64,000 nucleotides of DNA. Source: Eremophila alpestris peregrina (lineage: Eukaryota; Chordata; Aves; Passeriformes; Alaudidae). The DNA is taken from assembly GCA_009792885.1 (NCBI GenBank), contig WMCF01000021.1:1909138-1973137 (forward strand). Reading direction: 5' to 3'. Position 1 is the stretch's first letter, and the number at the start of each line of letters is the position of its first letter. Below the pieces are notes generated by a model, which did no database searches, was not told where the DNA came from, and saw only the letters and a program-made list of their open reading frames with translations. This document shows, piece after piece, positions 11,766 through 24,715 of this stretch. The position numbers and the translations under genes were made by a program.

Positions 11766-14700
11766 ATTGTCTCCTACATGAGGCTTGAGAGGATTGGCAC
11801 TAGCAGCACTGCAGGAGCCTTCTGTCCTTCCTGCTCTGGTTTTCCTCCCTCCTGTATTTCACAAAGCAGCCTGGAAGTTGGTACCTGCAAATCAGCTGCC
11901 CGAGCCCCCTTCAGGTGGTTCTGAAATTGGGTCTATCGATCTTTCCATAAACATTTCTTACAACAGCAAAAGTAAAATAAATGGTATCTATAACAGCAAA
12001 CATTCACAGAGGTCTGAAGCAGCTCCACAACATTTATTTCTGGAGATGCACTTTAAATGTAAGGAACAAATGAAAAACTTCTGCCTGACATTAATTGCCA
12101 TTTTATGTCAATAAAGGTTCTCACAGTACATTTCTCTATAAAAACTGTAAATATCTTTGAAAATTGCTGTAATTACACAAAGCCCACCATTATATCTGCT
12201 CTCAAGAGAGGCTGGGACAGAATTAATACCTGAGAACAAAGGTATTCTGTGCCTGTAGTGGCACTGCTGCCTGCAGAGCCCTGGCTCCTGCCCCAGCACT
12301 TCAGCTGGGGTGAGGATGGAGGGGAGGGCAGGGATGCACAGACAGGATGGCACAGGATTATTTGTGTACAGCTGGAAAGCAAAGGGCTGTCCTAGCCATG
12401 GAAACAGTGCTTCTCTCTGCTGGGCTGGTATATTAACCTGTCCTAATCCTAGTCCCCTGCAGAAAGCAAACTCACTGGGCAGTCCTGATTCTGACCTGCA
12501 GATTAACCGAAAATGTATGAATGGCAGGGAAGTGGCCACAGGTCCACAAATCTTATTTCTACCCCCTAAAGCAAGGATTTATACTGTATTCTCACTTCCT
12601 TTACATCCACCATCAACATTCACCTTCAACAGGCAATGCTCTCTCACATCTGGACAGATTGTCTCAGGAACAGATATCACTGAACAGGAAAGGTACAGAG
12701 GGACATGCAGGAACCGATTAATTAGAATTTCTCAGGTTAGAAAAGACTGAGGAAAAGACACAAATCTCATGGAGAATGGCCATCAAAAGAAGGGAATAGG
12801 TTTAAATATATATGCACACACAAATAATGAAAATATATGCATCCACAGTGTAGGACTTACTAATATAATAAACAGAATTGCTCAGGATTATTCTTGACTT
12901 TTTGCATCGTTTTGTTTTAAACTGAAAAACAATGAGCAAAGTTCTGTAAAAATAAGTAAAACTCTGCAAAGCAATTTTATAGATACACTGCAATTTCATT
13001 ATATTGGATTAGTGCAATTGTAACAGTTTCTAAATGAAAAAAAAAAAAGGAATAATTATTTATTTCACAGTAACCATATACTGCTGAAACCATGAAGGCA
13101 TTCTTTACTGAGGAATAAAATCAGGTAGATTTGAACAAATAATTTGCATGTTACTAAAAATATTTACAGAAAGTAAAAATTGACTGCTTTACCTTTTCAT
13201 TTTAATGAACAAGCATTTTCAAAATACATCTAAGTTTGTAATCAGCTTTAGAAAAAAGTTATGTAACTAGTGGCTAACAGGCCAGGGGAGAACACTACGA
13301 CTGGGATTCTCATCTCCTGGGGGAATTGCATGGTCCCATCCTCAGCAGAAACAAATTGAGGTCCCAGAAGGACTGTCTTGCCTGGCAGCTGAAAACAAAC
13401 TACTGGAGGAGAGCAGTAATAATCCAATAGTGACTCTTTTGTTCAGAAATCCCAATAACCAGAAAAACTCCCTGAAATGATCAATTCCATTAAAAGCTTT
13501 AATGAGATTACCAAATTTAATTACTCTTCTGTGCTGCATTAATTTATAAAGGGTGGGTCCTCGATCTGAACATTTAATAGTTTCCAGAAATAGCAAATCC
13601 CATTTGAAAAGAAGCAGAATGATTTTTTTTTAATTGAAATAATCTAGCACCACCACAAGCCCTTTGGGCAAGATTTCTAGGAGTATTCTAGTGCCTAGGA
13701 GGTGGATATTTCTTAGGTGTCTATTTTAATTGTCATATGCTCAAAGGCCTTTTAAATGTTCACCCTCTGCATGTTAACACATAAAAAGATGGAACGAGGT
13801 TACATTTATGCTGTTTCAGTTTTGTAAATGTGATTTTACAAATTACACCACTAGAAAAGATAAGTGGAAGTAATTTTTAATACACAGCAAGATGCATTTC
13901 TAACTAGATTAAGCAGCTGTTAACATTATTTCTCTGCGCAGCAAGAGCAAATGTCTACAATAACTAGACCTTAAAGGAAGAGGCAATCCCATTTGGTGCA
14001 CATTGTATACATTTGATTTTATTCCCCAATAGCATTCAGAAGGAAATAAAGAAGAATTAGATAAGGAAATTAATTTGCAGCAGTACTTCAGACAAGCACA
14101 TTTGCTAAAGCATAAGAATGTTACAGGCATTAGGGAAGGAGTCTCTGAGAAGCAAGAACAAAAGGATTACACTCAACTCCAACATTCAACCCCACTGCCA
14201 ACTTTTCCCCATGTAAAAGTGTCAAGTTGTTACTCAAAAAATAAAATTCAGCAGCCCCCAACAGAGGGATGTGCTGGGGGAAAGGAAGGTAAGCATTTAC
14301 ACAAGTTGGAAGCCTGCCACTGAAACAGAAAACTATTGCTTGGGACTTTCCCCAAACCCTCTGTGCCTAATTTTCCAACAAAAGCATCATTTTGCTGAAA
14401 TGCTGAGTATTAAAGCAAAAGGCAGCTCTTCCAGGAGATGCTCAAGGACAGTAATGAAACAACAGCCAAAGTTAGGCTGAGATAGAACAACAAAAGGTGT
14501 GAATGAGACATTGAGGAAGCTACTAAAGAGCAGCTACATCCTGTAGGGCTCAATCCCAACTAGGATGATTCTACCAAAATAAAGGCAATAAAAACCCCAT
14601 AATATAGAAATTCAGGCAAGATGATTTGATGCTACAATACATTCATGATGCTGAAATACATTCTATTTAGCCAACACATGAAACCCCCAAAAGAATGAGG

Positions 14701-17700
14701 AATAAGCCTGTTTCTATGAGTTTTCTGAATACTTGCTCTCTGTACACTGACAGGTTTATAATTTTCTACGTGGCTAAAATAATTTATAGACAGGAATTCT
14801 AGGAAGTGTAATCACCACTCTTTACCAGACTGCATGGACTGCCACATCCTCCAGGACAGGGCAGGGACAAGGGCACATCCCAGGCTGCCCTGAGGGGCAC
14901 ATGAAGCCTTCCAGGCAGAGCTCCTCCACTACAGGATCTTGGGCCACTGAAACTGCCTTAACCCCTTCCAAAAACCACCTACAGCCAACAGGTGTCTTGT
15001 CCATAAAACTGAGTATGGAAATCACTGACTGCAGCTTTCACCTGGCCAAAAGGATTTTTCTCCACAAGATGTACTGGAAAGCCACTTGCACAGGGGTAAT
15101 TTCAGAAACTTAACTATAAACAATTGCTAACAGTTTCAAATACAACACCTAATTAGAACAATATCAGAGTTATGCTCCTGCACAATAGGATTCATCCAGC
15201 CTGCTGGAAATTTGTTATTTCTGAAGTACAGCAGAGGCTAGTACGAGTTTAGCAGTTAATTCTAGAGCTGAACTTAATTAAAGTATTTTGTTTGTGGTAT
15301 AAGCATTTGTCCAGCTCCAAGTTTCCTTGCCACAAGCACTGCTCCTTTAACCTGGATATTTGCCACATTCCAACCATGAGCACAATAATCCAGAGTCAGT
15401 CTTATAAAACAGTAAATCCTGCTGCAAGACATTAAGGTACATCTGTCCAGCTGAAATCCTCTTACAGCAAGACACTCATTATTGCAAGGAGACAGTGCTT
15501 AGCAGAAAAAAGACCAAGGCCTGGTGACCTTACAAAAGTACAAATGCACAGATGAAACTTGTAGTAAGAAGGTAATGCACACTATGTTGTCTGACTTACA
15601 GCTTTAAGAACAGTTTCTATATGGTAGTTAGAAGGAATGGCTCTTTTAAAACTGGAAAAGTCTGCTCAAACCAGAAAATTCTTAATCATTCCCAAAAATC
15701 CCTGAGTGGATGATTAATTAGTTTCAAAAAATAATTACTACAAACAGAATTGTAGTAATCCTTTTGCAGCCAAGATCTGCCCAAAGCTATTTTAGTTTTA
15801 GCAATAAAACCAATTCCTAAAAGAAACCCCCATCTAGTTTGTTGCCACCCAGACCCTGCAGTCCCTCCCTCCCCAGCCCTCACCCTGGTGTGAGCAGCCA
15901 AATGCTGGGGGCTCATTATTTTGAAGTCTTCATTACTTTTCAAACCTATGCCATCAAATCCAGGCTCCAAAATATTACAAAACATAAATAATCAAAGCTA
16001 AATGTCATCTGTCAACGTTACAAGCATGGCATGAGGCTTGTTTACTGGAGAATGGAGAAGTTGAGTCAGAGGCCACCTTTGCAGCTCCATGAGCACAAAC
16101 CAGCCCCCTGCAGCAAGGACCATGCTGGACCTTGGCATGAGAGGGAGGGCAAGAAACAAGAGCAGGAGTGTTCTGGGTGTGCCAGTCTCCAGCAGCATTG
16201 CTAGAACCAGAGCCTGGCAGAATTTCCAACAAAATCTGTCAAGACCTGCAATTTCCCCCAGGTCTTCCCCCAGTCCCTGGGCTCAGAGCAGCCCTCCCAG
16301 CAGCACTGCTGCATGTCACTTCACAGTTTGGCACAAAGTGACAGATAATAGAGTTTACAAGAAGCTCTGTAGTCTCTTTTTCAAGATAAGCTGAAAACAA
16401 ACGAGACAAATGAAAACAAAAGGGTAAAAACCCCCTGAAAATAATGAAGAAATCTGTGTTTCTTTGCTTATCTCAGTATCGCACTCCTACCCAAAATCAG
16501 AAGTGGTTTTCTTTGCTCACAAAAATATTTGTAGATTTACTTTCATTCCACAGCCCTCTCCATCTGGCAACAGCCTGGGTCAGTGTATGGAAATGAGATC
16601 CTCTGTGCTGCTAAATATTCCTGCCTACAGAGCTCCCACTGGAGAGCTGCCAGCATGCTTAATTGCAAATGGAGAGAGCCTTGGCCAAATGATTCCTTTA
16701 TTTCCAAATGCACAGATGAGGGTCAGCTTAGGAAATTTCTTTGGGTTGTAAGAGATTAACCCTCAGCATGACTTGGAGTATCTCCTCCTTCAGCTGACTG
16801 TCCAATATTCATCTCAAGTGAAACAGAGGCAGTGGAGAACCAATAGTGCTTCTGTTCAACTGGGTGAAATCAGCAACCACAGATCTGACACATTTGTTTC
16901 CTTTAAGTTTCCCATTCATCTGTGCCTGTAACAATGATTTGAGTGAAACAATTCTCTACAGAGAGATTTTGGGATGCAGCACCAGAAGTATCTCTGTGCT
17001 GACCCGGTTCCTTCAGGCTCAGGGGCAGGGGGGGCCTGGCTGCCCTGGGCTGCTCCTCAGCAGAGCTGCTCATGAGCCAGGAGCTGAGACAGAGCCCTCT
17101 CTTTCCATCCTTTAACACGGAATTAGAGAATTCACTTTTTCCACAGTAGATTATTTTTTAATCCCCATTCAGATATTCTGCCTTTCTCCCCAGCTCAGAT
17201 ATGAAAAATCAAGGATTATGAGTGTGCTTGCTTTTGGCTCCCTAGCAATGACACCTTGGCAGGTTAAAATAAAATTTAAAAAAAGACACCACCACCAAAT
17301 CCTGCCTGGGTAGCAATGCTGCCTTGCACAGAACCCTGCAAATGAAGTCCAAATTTAGACAGAAAGAAGCTTTGAGATGTACCTTCCACAATAATCCTGA
17401 TGACCAGGGCAGCACCAATGACAAATGAAATTATCTAGCCCAATACAAATATAGCAAACCGTATTTTTGGCATCCTAGTAATTTTTGCTAAGGAGGAAAC
17501 AGTGCAAACATTAAGGAAAATGTGTATTTCATTAATTATTCACAACTGACACTCATCAGCAATTTTGTCTTTGAACAGGATACATAAAGTGATAATAAAA
17601 AACGCTCTCATTTGTTCACTCCTTCCAACAGCCCTAGGTAAGAGTATTTTACTGCATAGGATGAGAGAGTTCAGGAGAGTTTAGGAGCTCTGTTTTTCTG

Positions 17701-20700
17701 TATATACATGCTCTTTTTTCATTAATCCTTTATTTTTTTCATGCTACTTTAAAACTAAAACATATTTATCTGCATGAAAGATCATAAACAAATTTTATGA
17801 AAATTCTTGACCAAAACCCACAGGGAATAAAGGCCTCAAATTACACAGGTAATATAGGAAAGAAAGCCATCAGTAAAACACTTGAGAGCCTCACACAACA
17901 ACTTCTTTGAAAGCTGAGACTCATTCAGATCTACTTGGACTAATTGCTGAAAGACTTTTGATTGATTGTGGTTTTTTTTTTTTCTGAAAGATTTCCCTGT
18001 GTTCACATCAGAGCTAATGCAATTAAATACTTTTTCCTCAATTACCAAATGCTAATAGCAAAACCAGAACTTTATTACAGCAACTTCTCATCCTCAGGAA
18101 GAAGCTGTTTTCAGGAATCAATTGCAAGCTCAGGGAGGGGATTGCTGGTCAAGAAACATGAAGCAAGGATACAAGTTCAGATGTTCCAGATCCTGGAACT
18201 AAATCCATGTCATCCCATCAGCCTCTGGTCCCACAATATGCAAATCATCCAACATTCATTATCTCTACTAACTCCTTTGCAATATTCTTCACTTCTCATG
18301 AAATATTTTCAGATGCCCTACTTGTTGCAGTTCAAAGATCCCAAATCTTATTACAGACCTTGTTACATGAGAGAATTCTTGCTTTTTTGGAGAATCACAA
18401 TTCCATTACTCACCATGGGAGAATTTTCACATAGAAATTCCCTTCCTGACCATCACACTCAATATTTCTGAGCCCAGCTGAGTTACAAGAGACACACAGA
18501 AAGCCTATTAAGTTATAAACATCAGCTATCAAACAAGCAATAAAATGCACACTTTTAAATTAAGCTGGGTTTGTGCAAAGGGCAGAAATCTGGATGTGGA
18601 GCAGGGGCTGTGCACAGCCTGCAGCAGGAGTGCAGCAGTGGGATTTCTGCCCTGCTGAGTTGGGAATATCCCACACAGCTCTGTGCTGGGCCATGTGCAC
18701 ATCTCTCATGAACATTTCCAGCAGCTCAAGGACCAAATATGAATGTTTTTTCATAAAAATGACTGGAAGACAGAGCTCGGGTTTTTTCCATAGCAACTAC
18801 TCATAACAATTGCACCTTGCTAATCCATCTTCATCTGAAATCTAAGATCTTTTGGGATTTGAAGCTCTCTCAATAGCCCAAAGAAAGTCAGAGATTCAGA
18901 GACTGAAACGATTCACATATTTCTTTAGCCATAATATTTTTACTCATATTTCAATGCTACTTATTTCCTGCAACTTCAGCTGAGTAAATGCATCAGAACT
19001 CAGCCCTCTCAGGAATTTCTGTTCCTCTGTTTCACCATCACTAAATAAATTTTATTGTTTGCTGTTATTAAACATCCAGAAGTGAACTGTGGAGCCACAG
19101 ATACTCCTCCAAGGTATTCTGTGCCATAAAAAGATATATAGTGCACAGGAAATCCTCCAAATTTAAAAAGTAGACCATAAATTAAGACTTTCCTGTGTCC
19201 CACCAGCAGATGCAGAGCATCACCAAGCTGCCAGGCCCCTCTGAGACACACACAACTCACAGTCAATTTGTACAGAATGCAGTGAATATTTTCCATACAT
19301 TTGACTTCTAGCATATCAAGCAGTCATTTTTATCTCAGGAAAAAAAGAGCATTGAAACACCTCTAAGGCTGCAAAATAGTAATAAAGAAATACATCACCT
19401 TAATTTTTCTATAGATTTTGCTTTATAATTATAATGCAACATCCATATGTTTGTTCTATGCCTGTACTATTTTGTCAATTTTTATATCTTTATATCTTTT
19501 ATAACTTTGGATATTGTCTTATTGGCGTGAATAAACCAACTTTTAGATTCATTTTATGCAAACCAATTCTGCAGTGTATGAATGAAACAATTTATAGAAA
19601 GAATAAAGTTCAGCTTATGAAGACAAATTCTACCTTGCAAATTTTGCTTTTGAATCACTTCCCCTTCACTTGATCACAGATAAGTGAGTTTTAGCAGCAC
19701 TTTAACAGTCTGCTGAGGTCACCAAACACAGGGAAATTCAATGGAGGAAACAGCCCTTCAGCTATAAACCAGCAGGCACATGGCAAGTGAACCTCATTTG
19801 AAGGGGTAAGTGTGTATTTATGAATCATATGTATTCTGTACAATTAACTTTAAAACATTTTTAATCACAGCCATCTTCAGGCAAACCTAAAGTAAGAATG
19901 GAAAAAAAAAATACAGCACAGAGGGAGTCAGCAAGAAAGGAGCTTGAAGTTTACTTTATCAGCATGATTTCTTTTTTACACAAGCAGTTCACATCACAGT
20001 AGCTTTGTCCCTCTCTGAAGCCATTATGTTGACCATTTTCTTCTTTTATTTGATGACTTGTCCAACTACAAAGGCAACAAGAAGGGGGTGGGGGGGAATC
20101 AGCCCTGAATTACACTACAGATAATCATTAAAACATTTTTCAGTGCACAAGATAGCAGCATCAATATTGCTTAGATGTACTGATTCTTGGGTCTACCAGA
20201 CATTATAATCTCTTAATGGCCCATGTTTGTTGTATTTAACTCGTGTGATTTCTTTTATGGCTACCAATAAAGTTACACGCTGTATTAATTTTGATGGAGT
20301 CAGAATGAGACATAATATACATTGGATGGCACCAGAAAGAAAAGTTTTCAACTCTCTTTACCAATCTTACTGCTATTTGAAGTTCCTAAGGTAGGAGCTG
20401 AGGAAAAATGAGGAAGATGGCATAGAAGGGTGTCATTTCTGGAATTATTTTCAAGCCAACTCAAAAGAAAGAGATTTCAGTACCTGCAGAGACAGAGGCA
20501 GGGGTATATTTTGAACATAAGCACATAAAAAAGTGCAGATGGGTCTCAAAAATGTCACATTTTTCATCTTTTAGAGAGGAGAAAGAGGTGGAATTGTGTC
20601 CTATTTTAGTCCCTTGCTCTGAAATTCCAGTGGCCTTAAAATGGCTTTTATCTTGCTGTTTGTAAGATTTTGGCCCAGAAATGGAAGGGAGATGATCATT

Positions 20701-22181
20701 AAAAAATTAACTCCCTGTTGAGTGGTCAGTCACATGCACAGTGCTGATTAAGGACTGCTGGCAAACACTGGGCATTTTTGGCTTGTTATTAGGCATCCTT
20801 TCATCTGTGTGTCTTGGAAACACACTTGCTGCACTTGCACTGCTCTCTGTGCCTGGAGCATGGATAATGGATCCTGTTTCACTTTAATGCAGAGTACAGA
20901 TTATTTCTTCTCCTTATGTCAAACCTGATCCTACATCCCCTCCTCATGCAAGGGATCCTCACTAGTATGAGGAATGCAGGCTATAAACCATGCTTTCCTT
21001 TTCAGGGGATCAAACATGGATCATCCTGGTTACACCTGATGCAAATTCAAATTTTCTTTCGTGAATTGAACTGTTTTTCAGGGTTACATACGAAGCATTT
21101 GATATTTATTAACAAAGACGTGCCATTTATTGCACTGGTGGACTCTGGCCCTGGAAAATCTCAACCCCAATTGCCATCTTAACTGAATTGCAGCCATGTG
21201 CCTTTCCATGATGGCTGGCATAAAAATGGAAACGTGGTTGTTGTGCCACTGTCATTTTCACTGGGAACTATCCCTCAATAACCGAGTTTGACAGCACTCT
21301 GGATGAACACCTGTATACTATTTAGAGGAGTCCACTTCATTTTCATAACACATTAGCAGAGTCATGGATCTCTGAGTACTCTGTTGGAGGTTCTTATTGA
21401 TGCAGATTTGATTACTAAAAGGAAAAAGCTGGACTTTTGGAAGCTGGGCTCCCTAAATCCTGAGACCTGTGGCAAAGCTCAGGCTCTCATTTGGAAGGAA
21501 ACCTTATTGTAGCACATTCTTCTGTTTCAACACATCAAAAGAACTACTTTCTTGATCTATTTTTATCTACAATCAGGATTCACTGGCTGTGCCATTTTAC
21601 TTCCATAATCATGCATTGTTAATGGAATTAAAAGGGCTCTGTACACTAGGAGAAATATTCAACAGCTAATTCTCTTATTTTTTTGAGCAACTGGAAAAGA
21701 GATGGGCTTTCATGTAGCCCCTCAATTATTTCACTGTGTCAAAATTAAATAGAATAAATAACACATCAATGCAAAAAAGGTGATACAGGATTTGGATCTG
21801 AGAGTATTCTAATGAATGCAGAAAAACCAGTAAATTACCCACTTTTAAAGATAGCAGCCTTTGAACACAGAGATTAGCAAAAAGGAGCAGCCTGCTCTGA
21901 GAGCACATGGACCACTGCATTTGTGCACCCTACAGGAGGCCACCACTGAACAGCTCTGGGAAATGCTTACTGACTGAGGAAAAGTGAAAAACAGAGATTA
22001 ATTTTTCATCAAATTTAGTGCAAACCTGGACCTTGTTTTCCCTCACACACAACCCCCTTTCTGAATCCAGCTCCATGACCTGCACTTAGTGTGCTTTGCC
22101 TCCTCCTTAACTCCACACACCTGAGCTGTTAAATTGCTCATGACTCCTCTTCTCCTTTACTCCTTTCTGTCAGCCTGACTC
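11766..22181. other. Long unique non-coding stretch, nothing recognised
   Basis: About 10.4 kb with no recognisable gene, CR1 piece or LTR. Open frames of up to 169 codons (17962-18471, plus) have no domain-like character. A short G-rich spot, G5-T-G7 at 20084-20096, is the only notable low-complexity motif. Confidence 0.5.
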
Positions 22182-22521
22182 CAGCCCAGTGGTGTCACAC
22201 AGCCCAGCAGTGTCACCCAGCAGTGTCACACAGCAGTGCCACACAGCCCAGCAGTGCCAGCACAGCCCAGCAGTGTCACCCTGCAGTGTCACACAGCAGT
22301 GCCACACAGCCCAGNNNNNNNNNNNNNNNNNNNNNNNNNNNNNNNNNNNNNNNNNNNNNNNNNNNNNNNNNNNNNNNNNNNNNNNNNNNNNNNNNNNNNN
22401 NNNNNNNNNNNNNNNNNNNNNNNNNNNNNNNNNNNNNNNNNNNNAGTGTCACACAGCAGTGCCACACAGCCCAGCAGTGTCACACAGCCCAGCAGTGTCA
22501 CACAGCCCAGCAGTGCCAGCT
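22182..22521. repeat. GC-rich minisatellite (18/13-bp units) with an internal gap
   Basis: Units are variants of CAGTGTCACACAGCCCAG (18 bp), shorter 13-bp forms lacking the last five bases, and CAGTGCCACACAGCCCAG. Alternation of long and short units suggests a higher-order arrangement. The middle is an unsequenced N block, so true copy number is unknown. All three plus-strand frames stay open because the unit contains no stop codon; that creates apparent proteins rich in SHSPAV and TAQQCH that should not be annotated. Confidence 0.93.
22315..22444. other. Assembly gap (130 N)
   Basis: A run of N exactly within the minisatellite. The tandem array flanks it on both sides, so the gap very probably hides further repeat units. 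Confidence 0.99.
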
Positions 22522-24270
22522 CACCCCTCCCCTCTGTGCAGCTCCCAGGCACAGCTCAGACTGCAGGTGAGGGGCTCAGGGGCAGACCCAGAGCAGCTGC
22601 CCACATGCAAGCAGCAGGGTACTGCTGAAGCACCCCATAACAAATTCTTTAGGTTACAGAAACAGTCCATAACATTACCCAGCACATATTACAGCAAACA
22701 TTAAAAATTAATATCAATAATAAATTGACTACGAATGTTTTCCTGATACGTTGCTGCAAAAGGAATTGCCAGAAGCAGATAAAACCAAGATAGGTTTAAT
22801 AACCTCATTAAAATAAGCTATACAGTGCCAAACTCCTAAAGCACAGATATTTCTTTGTGACAACAAGGAATTACTGATAATGAGTAACAAACCAAATGGA
22901 AAGGCTGACACAAGATCCTGTGTGACTGCAAATTGTAAAGCACGGCCTCCTTGTAGCTAAACAGCATCAGCAGGGTCAGTCACCCAACACTGTTCTGGTT
23001 AATCACATTTCCTGGGGCAGCAATAAGTCCTAAAGAGAATATGATGAGCACAACTTACTACTGGGATCATGGTTTATATGCAAGCACCACAAGAAGCTCA
23101 ACAGTGATTCAGAGAATCTCGAGGAACACACAGAATTTTGAAAAGGAAACAGGCTGAAACCTGTTGGATCCCCAAAGGATTTCATTATGGAACATACATT
23201 TAAATCGTTAACTGATGAGTAACCACATACCAGGTATATGCAATGTTAAGATGAAATAAAAGTCTTGTTATAAAGATTATTTCTCCCACATTACAAGGAT
23301 GCTCACATAGACCATTATTTTGTTGAAGCAGTAAAACAAAAAGTTTTGCTCTTTCTGCTTGTACCTATTGGATTTAGAAGCACAAGAGAGGTCAAGGATG
23401 TGTCTCATGTCAGAATAGACCTTCTTCAAAAAGCTCCAATATGACCATATAACCTGTTCCACTTTTTATTTTAACAATTTTTTATTTCAGTGAATATGCA
23501 TACAGGTGTACAAGTGCTGAAGAGGAAAGCATTACTGTATTTGTATATGAAATATTTTTCCCCACATACAGATTTTTCTGGACTGCCTGAACAATGGCTA
23601 ATTCTATCTCAAAGGAAATGAAAGGTGTTAATGAACTTTTAAAAGTAATACTAAGGAAAAAAAAAGAGTTAAGTAGTAGTACTGTTCAGCACTGCTAGTA
23701 TTAAAGATCTTGCAAATCCTGCATGGGAATAGGGTCATTAGGAAACATGAATCATTTCCTATGACACAATTCTTGAAACACATCACTATTCCCTGGGATG
23801 ATCACCTCTGCTGGGGCTGCTGCTCACACGGTTAGGCAACTCATTATATTCTGCTAAAACACAGCTCCATCAGCTGAATGTGTGGCAGCTTCCCTGATGC
23901 ACAGAGGTCCCCACTCTGCTCTGAAGTTACGAATCACCAGCCAGATAAGAGGGGCCGAAGATTTAAACTCTGCATTTCATTTTCCTGCAGGATATTTAAC
24001 AGAAGTTTGTGCAGCAAAGCCCAGCATCCAGTCACTTCTGGAAGCAAAGGGCAGCTGCCTCAGTGTTTGGGTCAGCAGAACAGAGGGGCCTTGAGGCAAA
24101 CTTCTAAACTTCTCTCTACAGGGCCAGAAAACAAAGGGCTGAGAACACTCCCCATCACCCCTGGATCCTGCAGCTTTTGGCTGCAATAGGGCACAAGGCA
24201 TCCCAGTGTTTATAAACCCATGCTTATTCTCAGTGTTTCATTTCAGTTTCCAGTTTTGACAAGCTGCTGG
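22522..24270. other. Unique non-coding sequence, nothing recognised
   Basis: No gene or repeat family recognised between the minisatellite and the LTR. A 103-codon plus-strand frame at 23878-24189 has no domain-like features. Confidence 0.55.
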
Positions 24271-24715
24271 TGATGCCTTAAGTTTTAGTTTTTATGTTTT
24301 TCCCATTCTGCGCTGCCTTGGGTGTAGTTCTGAGCCTCACATTAAGTGCTGGTGAGTTCTCTTCACAGAGCAGGGAGATGAAACAAATCCTTTCCCTGCT
24401 GAAGAGCAGGGACACCGAGTTAGACCCCAAAGCACAAACAACAGTTTGAGGGGAGAAACAAGAAGGATGAGACCTCGCAGCCTGAAGCTGTAATTGGACA
24501 ATTAAACCAAATATGCAAATAGACCAAAACTCATAAAAGTGCAAGACTTCATGACCAGGGGCTATTTTGTGACCATTCTTTGTCCACCCTTGGGTGCAGC
24601 CCTGGACAGGCTCTTGCCCTGCCCAAGGTGTACCCTAGAGGCCTTTCAATAAATATCTGCTTTATTCTCAAGCTCTGTCCTGTCTCTGTTTCAGGTCAGC
24701 CTTCCCAAGGCATCA
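24271..24715 (+). mobile_element. Solo LTR of an endogenous retrovirus, ERVL-like
   Basis: The 445-bp element opens with TGATGCCTT and closes with AAGGCATCA, a perfect 9-bp terminal inverted repeat with canonical TG...CA ends. Inside, in LTR order on the plus strand, are an inverted CCAAT (ATTGG, 24493-24497), a perfect octamer ATGCAAAT (24513-24520), a TATA-like CATAAAAG (24532-24539), an AATAAA signal (24648-24653) and a T/GT-rich downstream region. The body resembles the ERVL-type LTRs abundant in songbirds; that family call is from memory. No primer-binding site, internal genes or second LTR is present, so it is a solo LTR formed by recombination. The flanks (CTGG before, CTGA after) match at only three of four bases, so the target duplication has decayed. 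Confidence 0.85.

Noticed and set aside
12108..12750. Overlapping 143- and 146-codon open frames on opposite strands
   Set aside because: Mutually overlapping frames without domains; typical chance frames in a stop-poor patch.
17962..18471. 169-codon plus-strand open frame
   Set aside because: Begins in a poly(T) run, is cysteine/serine/tyrosine-rich without pattern, and matches nothing recognised.
22189..22704. Apparent proteins across the minisatellite and N gap
   Set aside because: They exist only because the repeat unit lacks stop codons in any plus-strand frame and N is translated as X.
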